A DNA stretch of 14,788 nucleotides from Dictyocoela muelleri (taxonomy: Eukaryota; Microsporidia): assembly GCA_016256075.1 (NCBI GenBank), contig SDVU01000340.1:1-14788 (forward strand), given 5' to 3'. The notes beneath the pieces are model-generated. The model had not been told where the DNA came from. It searched no databases and saw only the letters and a list, made by a program, of their open reading frames with translations. Numbering within the stretch: the stretch's first letter is position 1; the number at the start of each line of letters is the position of its first letter. The position numbers and the translations under genes were made by a program. Positions 1 to 9,185 of the stretch are shown here, piece after piece.

Positions 1-1015
1 TATATATATCCAAAATTTGATCACTTAATAGATTATTATCACTGCCTGTATCTAATAGATCGTCAATTATTTTATCATCCATTACACATTCTAGATTTGT
101 TTCATATTTCATATTTTTAGGTGATATAAAATTGCATTTATAATTATTGTTATCGTTTTTATAAATAAATTTTTTAGTTTTTGATTTTTCTGTCGGCGTT
201 TTCCTGTTTTCAGTGTGTCGACTTTGCTGATAACATTCTGAATTATCGTGACTCATCGTTTTGTGTTTCGAACACCATTTTCAATCCATGGTCGAGTTTA
301 CCCTTTTATCACGAATTAATGTGTCTTTAAATCATTACTTTGACTTAAATTTTTTTTTCTAATTATTCTAAATCTTTAAAAGCTGCTTCTGGTTTAAAAT
401 ATTCCTTTTCTTGAACAAAAATTGATGTATAACGACTCAAATTTGCAGAAGGGAGGTGGTTATCAGTGTTTCAAGACTTGATTTATTTAGTCCTTGTACC
501 AAGGCTATTTTTTAGATAATTTTATGATTTCATTATAATATTCTGAAATTGTTACATAATTATTTTGTAAACACCCTGTAGATCTTGTATGTATCGGGCT
601 AGCAAATACTTCTCTACACTTAGAGCTGCTATAGAGTCTAAGATTTCATCCGACGTATTCTTTTCAGATATCTTATCATAAATACTTGAATAAATTACGT
701 TTTTAAGAATGCAAATGACTTGTTCTTTGGTATAGCTCGCCTGGCTTATACTCTTTCTAAAGTTTTCACTCCATTCATATGCATCTTGATTACGTAAATC
801 TTCTAGATGGTTAATTTTTATTGTAAAATAAATACCCAAATCTTTCGGTGTGTAATTGTTGCTGTAACTTGAGCTTCTAATTTTTTTTGCTTCTTAGGCA
901 ATGTATTTATTTTGCCGTGCCTGTGGGCTGACCAGCCCCCCAGGTAAGCTTCTAAAATATTTATAATGTAAGAATTGTGATTGGAAGTATTTTTATTTAA
1001 TTTTTTCGTGAACAT
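1..1015 (-). mobile_element. Ty3-like retroelement fossil, Gag and protease parts, cut by left window edge
   Basis: Read on the minus strand, an open stretch from about 256 to the left edge contains a retropepsin active-site block, LLDTGSDNNLLS, preceded by a basic, Asn-rich linker of the kind found between Gag and protease. Upstream on the same strand (about 839-552) is a charged helical stretch, including WSENFRKSISQASYTKEQ, that resembles the capsid-like part of Ty3/Gypsy Gag. The order Gag then protease in one orientation supports one element whose reverse transcriptase would lie left of the window. No LTR is recognisable between about 1016 and the MITE at 1168. The element is broken, with several interruptions, and looks old. 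The protease assignment rests on the motif. The Gag assignment rests on position and general character and is weaker. Confidence 0.6.
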
Positions 1016-1167
1016 GGATTGGGGGTTGAAGTATTTTTTTATTTAAATACTTTTTTAAATTTTACATTTATCATTTCAATACAAAGTATTGGAACTAATA
1101 AATTGATAAGTATTGTAGTGTATACTACAATATCGTCTATATAAATTATTTTAAAAATTGAGTATAA

Positions 1168-1500
1168 TTAAATTGGTAACTTTTTTGTTTTAGGGTAGCA
1201 GAAATCTCTAAAATTTAAGAAGATGAATATAAATAAATAAATATATATATTAAAAAAAATAAGTAGAATACAAAGATGTTAGATTTGCGGGGTTTATTTT
1301 TTCATGAGCTTCGTTTTTTAATATTAAATTTGTTATTTTCCACTTACGCAAAATTTAATATTATTTATAGTAAAAAACGAAGCACACGAAAAAAACATCC
1401 TAACATCTTTATTCTCTACGTCTTTTATAATATATATATATATATATTTATCTCTTCTGAATTTAGAGGTTTCTGCTATCCCAAAAATTGAAAATACATA
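1168..1500. repeat. Palindromic MITE, copy A
   Basis: A long imperfect inverted repeat. The left terminus around GGGTAGCAGAAATCTCTAAA (from 1193) is mirrored by the right terminus TTTAGAGGTTTCTGCTATCC (from 1463). Moving inwards, AATACAAAGATGTTAG (1267) is mirrored by CTAACATCTTTATTCTC (1400). The apical stem starts with CTTCGTTTTTTAATATTAAA (from about 1309) and is mirrored by a diverged arm ending in AAAAAACGAAG near 1383. No coding capacity is plausible, since any reading frame here is a by-product of the palindrome. Edges are estimated by alignment to copy B. No clean target-site duplication could be fixed because the flanks are A/T-rich on both sides. Confidence 0.8.
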
Positions 1501-1563
1501 ATTTAAAGGTTTTTGTACAATAACTCAAAATTTATATAAAATGGCAATAATTAAAACTAATAT

Positions 1564-1878
1564 AATTAAATGAAACTTTTCTGTTATGGGGTAGTAAAAA
1601 AATCTAAATCTAGAAGATATGAATATATATTTTTAAAAAGGACGTATAATACAATGATGTCAGAAAAAAGTTTTTTATTTTTTCATGAGCTCCTCTAAAT
1701 GTCTATTCACATATGATACTTTCTTTAGAAGTATCATATGTATATAGACATTTAGAGGAGCACATGAAAAAAACGCATTCTTAACATCATTGTATTCTAC
1801 CTCTTTTATAGAATATATATATTAATCTCTTCTAGATTTAGATAAACGCTACCCCATAACAGAAAAGTTTCATGAATT
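1564..1878. repeat. Palindromic MITE, copy B, same family as copy A
   Basis: Termini ATGAAACTTTTCTGTTATGG (from 1570) and CCATAACAGAAAAGTTTCAT (ending 1873) are perfect reverse complements. The arms continue inwards to an apical hairpin with 40-nt arms (1681-1720 and 1730-1769, about 37 of 40 positions pairing) and a loop of about 9 nt. The outer arms align with those of copy A, including TTTATTTTTTCATGAGCT just before the tip, but the apical stem sequence is unrelated to that of copy A. It is non-coding and non-autonomous, and I did not see a transposase in the window with matching termini. The near-perfect termini suggest it is younger than copy A. Confidence 0.85.
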
Positions 1879-2612
1879 GTCATTAAACAATAAAATCAGA
1901 TATTTTTTTAAAAATATTGGATTCTTTAGTTTTAAATTAAACTGAAAAATAGTCATAGAGCAGTGTTTTAAAGCCTTTTTTTGGCAAGGACACACTTTGG
2001 AGAAGTTGCAATCTCAGACAATGCTCATATATTTTTGTGTTCTTTTAAAAGAAATAACCCTTGTTTTGAATGGTAAATTAATGAAAAAAATAAAAAATAA
2101 AGAATTATCTACTTATTAGAAAATAGTAGATACATAAAGAAATTCATAAAAAAAACTTTTATTTTCTATATATTTTTTTATGCAACGATAAGCATTTATC
2201 CCTTTGTTTTCTCTTAAAACAAAGGGTATTTTTAAAAACACCCAAGCTTTGTCCTTTATTTAAGTTTTAAAAATATTAAATAATTGGCGTCTGATAGTTT
2301 TTAAACTTCAAATGTAATATTGATTTTCTTTTAAAATTATTTTATGATTGTTGTTTCTGGTGTGCTCTTATTAGTAAAACTTTGATTAATTTTATAAATA
2401 ATTATATAAGAACGCGATAATTAATAAAAATAGGGGTTTATAAGAATAAGCCTTCTATTAAACAACGAAATACAACCATAATATGTCGCGACCGATGCGC
2501 ACAACCTGCTTTATGCGAGTAAAAATGATGAATTATTTGTATAATAGTCACCGGAAACTACACACTAGACTTAGAAATAAACTAATTTAAGGCTAAAATA
2601 TACAAAGGCGTA
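1879..2612. other. A+T-rich interval with no recognised gene
   Basis: I see no open frame resembling a known family on either strand. The only structured item is a short hairpin at 2198-2229 (stem around CCCTTTGTTTT / AAAACAAAGGG, 5-nt loop). A slightly more G+C-rich patch at about 2485-2520 does not match anything I recognise. Confidence 0.6.
2198..2229. repeat. Short hairpin, 11-13 bp stem
   Basis: TCCCTTTGTTTT is followed by a 5-nt loop and AAAACAAAGGGTA. It looks like a terminator-type stem, but nothing transcribed is evident beside it. It is more likely chance or a relic of a palindromic element. Confidence 0.4.
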
Positions 2613-2677
2613 ATCCGTCAACTCACCCCTTTAGGGCGAGTTAACGGATTTTTCGCCATACTTTTTAACCCTTACCC
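2613..2677. repeat. Left TIR of the MULE
   Basis: Inverted copy of 4190-4252. It also folds on itself: AATCCGTCAACTC near 2612 pairs with GAGTTAACGGATT near 2638, with a loop of about 13 nt. Confidence 0.8.
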
Positions 2678-2869
2678 AAAAATGCCAAATGTAAATTTTT
2701 TTTAAAAAAAATATTTTAATTATTAATTATTTTTAATAATAAAAAAATGAATTTAAAAATTTTGTAAAAAAAATCAAAAAATTGACATTTATTTAAATGA
2801 ATATATTTTATTTTTGACTGGTAATTCATAGTTAATCAGATTTATTTTTAATTTTTAATAATGTTGATA

Positions 2870-4146
2870 CTACTTTAAATATTGTAAACCTGGATATTTA
2901 TCATAATCTTTGCTCATCTTAATAAAAATTTTGAATTCATTGTCTTTTAAATCATCACTATTTAGAAATAATTTGATAATTTTATTTTCTGTAAATGCAT
3001 GCTGCTTCTTAAGCTCAATACCAATTCAAAAATACTTGGATGAGATTTTAAAAAGTTATGATTTAAAGATCTGTGCCATCCTTCAAGACAATTGGTGGTT
3101 GTAGATATTTCATTTATGATTCGGTTAACGACAGACCAGAATAAAATTAAAAAAATATTTTTTTCTTAAATTATTTAAATCATTACAATAATTAATTATA
3201 AATTCAATCCAAATATTTCTTATTTCACTTAAGTTTTCTCGTAACATGATATATTCATTTAATTTATTTACTTCTTCATTTATGTTATTTGGTGGAACAA
3301 AAGTCAATGCTAATATCATTCTAAATGCTTCTATAATTGTGGGATTTGTTTTATAATAAACCATAAAATTACATTTGCAATCTTTCTGAATAAAATTTGT
3401 GAAAAATGAAAGAAACAGCCAGAAATTTCAGATGTTACAAATGTTTCTTGCAATGCAGTTAAATATGCTATCTCAAAATTAATTCTTATGAATCTATGCT
3501 CAATATTTATATTCTTTCTGATTTCATTATATGCTTCTTTATAACATTCCTTAGACCTATTTTCAATTATAATATAAACCAATGGAACATTTTTTTATTC
3601 GTTCCATAATATTATAAATTTGCTCAAAATCTTCTATATGAAATTTTAAATGTAACATCACAGTACCAGACATCCGATTTTTCTAAATATAATAGGTGAG
3701 TTTTAGTAGTAAATATTAAAAATTTACTATTATCACTAGCATTGTTATTATAAAATAAAAAATTTACAACAGAAAAGGTTTCCTTGATTGTTTCTGGTAT
3801 TTCATCATCTTTAATTAAAAAATTTCTTTTTTCTTGTTTTTGTTTCATATCAATAAAATTACATGTTTTAGGCAACTGATTTGAATAGGCGCTTGGTAAA
3901 TGCGTTTACTGATTTCAAAATATCTCTCGGCCGTTCAGATGTTGTCAAAGCAGATCTAAAAATATTATATTTTAGAAACAACGCTTTTTTTTCAAAATCT
4001 GAATCATGATTATGAATGTTTTTAAACTTATGATTATTTTGCAAAATTATTATACGGCCATGACACTTTCTATACCGACATCTCTATATTGTAATTTCAT
4101 TGGCCTCTCTATGTATATTATATGAATATTTTTCAAATAACAACAT
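2870..4146 (-). pseudogene. MULE transposase with N-terminal FLYWCH-type zinc finger, broken
   Basis: This is a Mutator-like transposase that would bind and cut the element's TIRs in the nucleus. I place the start at the ATG at 4146-4144. From there a frame reads through a FLYWCH-like finger: RCRYRKCHGRI (about 4083-4050) followed by HNHDSD, the Cys and His ligands. An in-frame TAG just before RCRYRKC sits where the family usually has Trp. The catalytic core follows in other frames. WYCDVTFKI (near 3650) is the first-Asp block. FIRINFEIAY (near 3480) is the usual TDFE block with Asn where Asp is expected. SGCFFHFSQ (near 3420) is the conserved Cys/His block. NCLEGWHRSLNH (near 3070) is the C-terminal Glu-containing block. 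The last recognisable residues, KYPGLQYLK, stop at 2870-2872. At least four frame changes or stops separate these blocks, so no functional protein is made. About 425 residues would be normal for a compact MULE. Confidence 0.85.
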
Positions 4147-4189
4147 TTTTTCATTTCTTTGTGATTTTATTATGATTATTTTTATGATC

Positions 4190-4252
4190 CATAAGGGTCT
4201 AAAAAAGAGGCGAAAAATCCGTCAACTCGACCAATTGTGGCGAGTTTACGGG
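4190..4252. repeat. Right TIR of the MULE
   Basis: Inverted copy of 2613-2677, sharing the internal palindrome GTCAACTCG...CGAGTTTAC. The outermost base lies close to 4252, and a SINE fragment starts about 12 bp farther on. Confidence 0.8.
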
Positions 4253-4264
4253 AGGCCTACAGGC

Positions 4265-4549
4265 AATAGTGGCTTTTATGAATTTCTATTTTTCACTAAT
4301 TTTTGCCTAGATGTGTCGTCGCACTCTTCATCGCACCTAATAGTGTCCCTTATGCTTCATTGTCACATTATACCAAGTCTAAATCAGCTAGAACACACTA
4401 TAACAACTGTATATATACTATAATTATATAGTTATGTCAGCTTAATGTCATTCCCCCATTGTTTATTAAAAGGTGACGTCAGCTAGATTCGAACCAAGAT
4501 ACTTAAATTTTACATTAAAGAGTGCTAACCACCAAGCTATGTGGCTACA
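4265..4549 (-). repeat. tRNA-derived SINE, copy 1, 3' truncated
   Basis: On the minus strand, the head (about 4549-4475) carries an A-box-like TAGCTTGGTGG (4539-4529) and a B-box GGTTCGAATCT (4495-4485), the internal RNA polymerase III promoter of a tRNA. The body then aligns closely with copy 2 (for example GGGGGAATGACATTAAGC, ACTTGGT, GTGCGACGACACATCT, AAAAGCCACTA). Similarity ends near 4265, immediately beside the right TIR of the MULE, and the last ~200 bp of the full-length family are missing. The head does not fold into a confident cloverleaf, so I do not call a functional tRNA or assign an anticodon. Confidence 0.8.
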
Positions 4550-5605
4550 ATCATTTTTATTTATTTACAAATATATTTACTTAACAAATTATTATTTTTA
4601 AAAAAAATTAATCTACTAGATCAGGAGCGGACAAACCGCTGATCGCGGAATACATGCAGCCGAAAATTTTTTGTGCCTCGCGAGAAAATAAAATTCATTT
4701 TATTCGGTTGTGTAAGCAAATGAAGCTTGCCCACGAAAATTTTTCATATTTTTATGCAATTTTTAATTTTAATTATATAAATAACTCTTTATTTACATTT
4801 TGAGCTATTTATTTAAATAAGATGTTTAGAAACAAGAGTTATTTTAAAACAAAAAAAAAGTTAAAACCAATATAGGGTAAATATATTCTTTTCGCGATAT
4901 ATTTTTTTCCGTTAAATTTTAAAAATAATGTTTACATATTCGTTTGACAGCTATAATAGTTTGTCTACAATGTTTGAATGATAAAAAAATTATTATAGAA
5001 AATACTGTGATATGATTACATAGCTATTAAAAAAATGAAATTTTGTAGATTATAAGGCGGTAGAAACAAAAAATTTTTCTAATTATATATATAAAAAGCT
5101 TAAATTGACATAAATAATAAATAATTTTTAATATCAAATAAAAAATTATATTTAAAATAAACTTTTTTTATTAAATAGGACTTAAAACTGTTGTATAGTA
5201 TCATTTTCGAACGAGATATCTAGAAAAATGATAATATTACACCAATCCGGAAATTAACACTGGATTAATAAATCCAGTTAAAAAAATATCAATGAACGTC
5301 AAGGTTGTGAAACAAATTTATGATTAGTTTAGATAGGATTTTTGAAACCATAAATCTAAATTTGGTAAGTCTTATCATGAAAAAAATATTGTTTCAAAGT
5401 AAAGTTAAAAAAAATTAAATAAATTTTATGGGAGAAATATCTTTTAATAAGAACAACTTATACAAATCTAACGACAAGTCCAATAATTATATAAAGTCTA
5501 TCTTTCTGAGAGAATAACTTGGACTTCCAATCTCCAGAAAGGTGGCACTGGGCAATATATTTTTTAGCTTTTCATTTTATTTTTAAAAAATATAGAACTT
5601 TGGTT
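4550..5605. other. A+T-rich interval with no recognised gene
   Basis: No family-like reading frame is visible on either strand. Small local inverted repeats occur (for example around 4685-4710, 5205-5235 and 5258-5280), but none is flanked by anything that would make it an element. A G+C-richer patch at about 4620-4680 is unexplained. Confidence 0.55.
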
Positions 5606-5611
5606 GTATCC

Positions 5612-5682
5612 AAAAATGTCACATTCCCAAAACGTCAAATTCCCAAAAACGTCACATTTCCAAGACATTACATTTCCCAAAC
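5612..5682. repeat. Degenerate minisatellite, ~16-17 bp unit, four copies
   Basis: Four successive units on the plus strand resemble TGTCACATTCCCAAAA, AACGTCAAATTCCC, AAAACGTCACATTTCC and AAGACATTACATTTCCC. Units differ by one to four bases and small length changes. Any peptide read across it would be repeat-derived and not a gene. Confidence 0.75.
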
Positions 5683-5800
5683 TCACAAAAAATTTTAAAC
5701 CAGTAATATCAATAAAAAGATTGACTATTATCAAATAGTTAAATATATTATGAAACTTTAACATTAAAATAAGAGTAAATAAATTTCATATAACTTAAGA

Positions 5801-6665
5801 TTAAGGGGTTGATTTTATATAAACCTTCAATCCTTCAAGTAAGCCAATTATATTAATACCTCTATTCTCATAATTATTATATAGGTTTTGAATTCTTATT
5901 TCGAATTTGACATACTTCTTTTTTCTGGACTTCGGTGTACCTCCTCTTACCAACCCCCGAGTTCACTTTTACAATGCAAATGTATGGTTTTTAATATATC
6001 TACAACCTCCCAAAAACTTGAATCTATCTTGTTTGGTCTGGTATTAAGCTTGCTGTGAAAAACTTCGGCTGAATTGTCGGTAAGCCCGAGTGAAAACCCA
6101 TATTTATTTATGTAATTCTTCCAAACAACGATTCCGATGAATTGTAGAGACATGTGTTTTGCACACAATTCTTTAAAGCAAAAAAGGCATCGTTTCCTGT
6201 CGACCATAAATTAGAAATATAACTCCAAGAAAAATATATCTCTGTGATGGAAATGAGAGGTAACGCGGAACAAAATTGAACACAGGATATAAAATTATAA
6301 TCATTATGAAATTTGAAAGTAAGTCACAAGCTTTAAACATACATATAGCTTGTCCAAAAAGGAAATAGCAACCTCCAATACTTTCGTCAGAAAAAATTGA
6401 TCTTAATGCGTTAAAAGAAGCTTATTCAAAATCTATTTTAATATAACTGGGGTTAAAAGTTATTTCCATATATTCAAGTTTCTTTATAATTATTGAAAAC
6501 ACTTTATTATTATAGCTTCAGTTTTCCCAGAAAAAAAAACGGTAAAACAGAGCGAAACTTTGACCTGAAAAAAAGAAAATGTATGTTATATACTTGTTTA
6601 AAAGATGAAGAAGAGGATTTGAAAGTTCCACCCACTACGAGTCGAAGATCCACAGATCTTCAAAA
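5801..6665 (-). pseudogene. Second MULE transposase, N-terminally truncated and frameshifted
   Basis: This belongs to a MULE subfamily different from the element at 2613-4252. On the minus strand the blocks occur in family order. GGTFKSSSSSFKQVYNIH (about 6632-6580) is the first-Asp neighbourhood with Gly where Asp is expected. GKTEAIIIKCFQ lies near 6525. YIKIDFE (about 6446-6426) retains the second Asp. SIGGCYFLFGQAI (about 6390-6350) is the Cys/His block with Leu in the His position. TDNSAEVFHSKLN (about 6085-6045) is the C-terminal Glu block. The tail, which ends in LEGLKVYIKSTP, stops at 5801-5803. At least three stops or frameshifts separate these blocks. No zinc finger and no TIRs were found. 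The 5' side gives way to the inverted repeat starting at 6679. Confidence 0.75.
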
Positions 6666-6678
6666 TTGCTCTATGTAT

Positions 6679-6780
6679 GAAATATCGGCAAAAGTTAAAT
6701 ATATAGTCGGAGGAGAAATTATATGGTCGGAGGAGAAATTCAGCAAGAGTTAATTATTATAAGGTATGAGGGAAAATTAT
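6679..6780 (+). repeat. Left arm of a ~100-bp inverted duplication
   Basis: GAAATATCGGCAAAAGTTAA at 6679 and the following ~80 bp match, at roughly three quarters identity, the reverse complement of 7146-7242. Within this arm TCGGAGGAGAAATT is present twice in tandem (6707 and 6727). The same orientation reads as residues ISAKVKYIVGG, resembling the downstream half of a retropepsin domain, so the pair may be two oppositely oriented retroelement fragments. Confidence 0.55.
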
Positions 6781-7145
6781 AAAGTCGGAAGGAAAAATAC
6801 TAATTAAGAAAGAAAGAATAAAAGGGCGATAAAATTTAAATTTTAATATATTTTTTAAACTGTGAAATTCATATAGCGGGTCAAAAAAATCATATAAAAT
6901 GTGTTTTTTATAAGGTGTCTTTAGGGTTTGTTTTTTTATAAGTTTCTTTTTATAAGGTGTTTTTAATAAGATCTCCTAAAATTTACGATTAATTATCCTA
7001 TTTTTATTTTCCTCATCGTTTTATTCACCCCTCATTTTTTATTTTTACCTCAGCTTTTAAATTAATATTTGTGACAATATAAAACTCTCATATGTTATTT
7101 TCAGCAAAATTCATATTAAAGTAGCAAAAAAAACTTCTATCTTGG
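6781..7145. other. Spacer with degenerate TTTTTATAAGGTGT repeats
   Basis: No gene is seen here. Between about 6903 and 6975 the motif TTTTTATAAGGTGT recurs in two or three degenerate copies. A similar motif series occurs in the loop of the foldback element near 13325-13400. Confidence 0.5.
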
Positions 7146-7330
7146 TAATTTCTACCTCCATTTTATCATTAACTCTTACCAAATTTCCCATCAGACCGTA
7201 TAATTTTCTCCCGACTGTATATTAAACTTTCGCCGAAATATCACCCAAAATCACTATTTCATCGATTACTAATTCTACGTCTAAAAGAATATTAACGTTA
7301 TTTGGTAATTTTAAAAAAAATCATAATTAA
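7146..7330 (-). mobile_element. Possible retroelement fossil fragment (protease-like) and right arm of the inverted duplication
   Basis: Minus-strand reading of 7242-7146 is the inverted partner of 6679-6780. Its peptide character resembles the part of Ty3-like aspartic proteases that follows the active site. It lies left of the Tigger insertion, in the same orientation as the retroelement fossil to the right of Tigger, so both may be parts of one old element that Tigger split. The fragment is broken. The assignment is inference from short similarity only. Confidence 0.35.
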
Positions 7331-7515
7331 AGTATTCTTCGTTTAGAAACATTCACGAAGCTGCTGCTTAAAATTTTCAACGATATATATATATATATAC
7401 AGTCAGCCCCGCTTTTTGCCACAAATGGTGAATATATAAAAATTGGAAAAAAAACGGTGTGAAAAAAGCGGGGATTAATAAAAACAAGGTAAATCTTATA
7501 AAAAATAATTCTTTT

Positions 7516-9096
7516 TTAAATAATCCAAAATAGTTCGGCACCTTCACTCTTTTTTATCAGCACTGATTTGACCTCAATACACTTTAAAGAATCATATACA
7601 TCATGATCCAACCTTTTATTATTCAAAAAATATGACTTAAGTTTGTCAAAACATTAAAAACTTCATCAATCGAGACAACTTCCGGTTCATTTTCATTAGA
7701 TATAGTAACAATATCTTTATAAAAATCGATATGTTCAATATTTTTATCATCAGGAATTCCATTGCTTTTCATATCAACTGATTCGTCAAAAATATCACAT
7801 AAACTCGGGGAAACCTACAAAAAAATCATTTTCATTCTTAATTTCATCAATGAATAAATCCATAGTCAGTTCCTTGTAATCAGGTATGTTTTCTAATGGC
7901 AAATAATCAGATAAAGTTTGATTAATCTCTTCATATGAAAATACCTTTTTCCAACAATTCATATTTGTTTCTTGAGTAACATCATCCCAAGAGTACTTTA
8001 AATATAATATGGCATCTTTAATGGAAATTTTTTTAAAAAGTGTTTCTACTGAGACATCTTGGGATATTTTAGCTAAACAGAAGATAATTGATACCCATAA
8101 TATTTCGCCTTAAAGCTTCAGATTATCCCAGCATCGAATGGTTGAAGTTTTGAAGTGCTATTTTCAGGGTGAAATAATAATTCGATATTGACTGTTTTAT
8201 AGGAAATTTTATGTCCAGGACAATTATCTAAAACCAATAAAATTTTTCTTTTTTTGCCTCAAGCTTTAAATCTAAATTATACAACCACTCATTAAATATT
8301 ATTGAAGTCATCCATGCATTAGTATTACTTGTGTAATCACAAAAAAAATCTTTATCAAAGCTTTTAAAAACCCTTAGATTTTTGAATTTCCCTATTAAAA
8401 AAGGCTTGGACTTTTCAGTTCCTGACATATTACATGCTAGCATTACAGTAATCCTTTTATTATATTTTTTTGATTCCATTTCTTACTCGAGTTAATAAAC
8501 TTTTTGAGGAAGTGAGTTTATAAAAAAGCGCAGTTTCGTCGCAATTAAAAATATTATCTTCGTTATATTGGCTGATTTTTTCTTTAAACATATCCAAAAA
8601 ATTATTGTAATTATTTTTCTGAATTTCAAAGCCTTCTCCGGAACATTGCCTTAGGTTTAGCCTATGTCTCCTTTTAAAGCAATAAATCCAACCATTAGTA
8701 GCCGTAAACTCCTTTTTTATGTCATTTTGTGAATTTGAATCGGGATAACTACTTTTGTAAAATTCAATCGCTTTTGCTTTCAGTAGCAACTCTGTAATAA
8801 AGCCCCATTATTTATGACCATTTATACCCACTCAACCAGTTTTCTCTCAACCTCTGGATATTTCAAACATCTAGGTGTGTTTAATAAGTTTTCATTCAAA
8901 ATGTATGTATTTTTTAGTGATGTCTCGTTTTTAGAAAATTCCTAACTGAACGCCGAAAAACCTTTTTGTTGAATTTCACACTAAAAATTTAAGCTATCCT
9001 TGCATCAGAAATAATTTTATTATTTATTTTATACTCAATTATTTCTAGTTTTTCATTTAAAGACAATCTTTTATCTGTTTGGTTCTTTCTTTTCAT
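7516..9096 (-). pseudogene. Tigger/pogo-like transposase (CENP-B-like DNA binding plus DDD domain), broken
   Basis: The start is the ATG at 9096-9094, MKRKNQTDKRLSLNEKLEII, a CENP-B/psq-type helix-turn-helix opening. A TAA follows at 8991-8989. The second DNA-binding half includes RCLKYPEVERKLVEW (near 8860) and YPDSNSQNDIKKEFTATNGW (near 8720). The catalytic domain has all three acidic sites. NCDETALFYK has its first Asp at 8540-8538. LDNCPGHKIS has its second at 8228-8226. KLQPFDAGII has its third at 8135-8133, as in pogo/Tigger DDD transposases. The long stretch 8789-8460 and its neighbour 8479-8228 are in different frames, and several stops follow the third Asp. The acidic C-terminal tail ends near 7516. 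The full span is about 526 codons, normal for Tigger. The protein would excise and reinsert the element at TA sites, but this copy cannot encode it. Confidence 0.9.
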
Positions 9097-9177
9097 TCTT
9101 AAGGCTAGGTTTAATATTTGCAAAAATATATTTTTTAAAAATCATACAAATAAAGCGGGATTCATCTATAAAATACT

Positions 9178-9185
9178 TAAGATTA
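9178..9185. repeat. SINE target-site duplication, left copy (TAAGATTA)
   Basis: TAAGATTA here is repeated at 10534-10541, just after the SINE tail. This marks 9186-10533 as one insertion into the Tigger element. Confidence 0.65.

Larger units (their letters stand above)
2613..4252 (-). mobile_element. MULE DNA transposon with ~63-bp TIRs (dead copy)
   Basis: The left end (2613-2677), reverse-complemented, reads GGCGAAAAATCCGTTAACTC and matches the right end (4190-4252), which carries GGCGAAAAATCCGTCAACTC. The similarity runs outward from a shared TAAGGGT block to the outer CCGT.AACTC. Each TIR itself contains a short palindrome built from AATCCGTCAACTC and its complement. The ends enclose a minus-strand MULE transposase reading frame. 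The length of about 1.64 kb is small but reasonable for a one-gene element. The immediate flanks (AAAGGCGTA on the left, AGGCCTACA on the right) resemble each other only weakly, so a 9-bp target duplication is not proven. A truncated SINE abuts the right end. Confidence 0.8.

Noticed and set aside
1276-1491. Plus-strand open frame of 71 codons
   Set aside because: It lies wholly inside palindromic MITE copy A and is a by-product of the inverted repeat.
2198-2229. Rho-independent-type terminator
   Set aside because: The hairpin lacks a neighbouring gene and the setting is eukaryotic.
4100-4423. Plus-strand open frame of 107 codons
   Set aside because: It runs antisense through the MULE 5' end, its TIR and the SINE, so no single gene is plausible.
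4620-4680. G+C-richer patch with CGCTGATCGCGG
   Set aside because: It does not match any element end or coding motif I know, and no repeat partner was found in the window.
5564-5764. Minus-strand open frame of 66 codons
   Set aside because: The repeated CDVFG/CDIFG-like residues come directly from the minisatellite at 5612-5682.
6493-6753. Plus-strand open frame of 86 codons
   Set aside because: Most of it lies antisense to the MULE transposase fragment and the rest is the inverted-repeat arm. Its composition is not protein-like.
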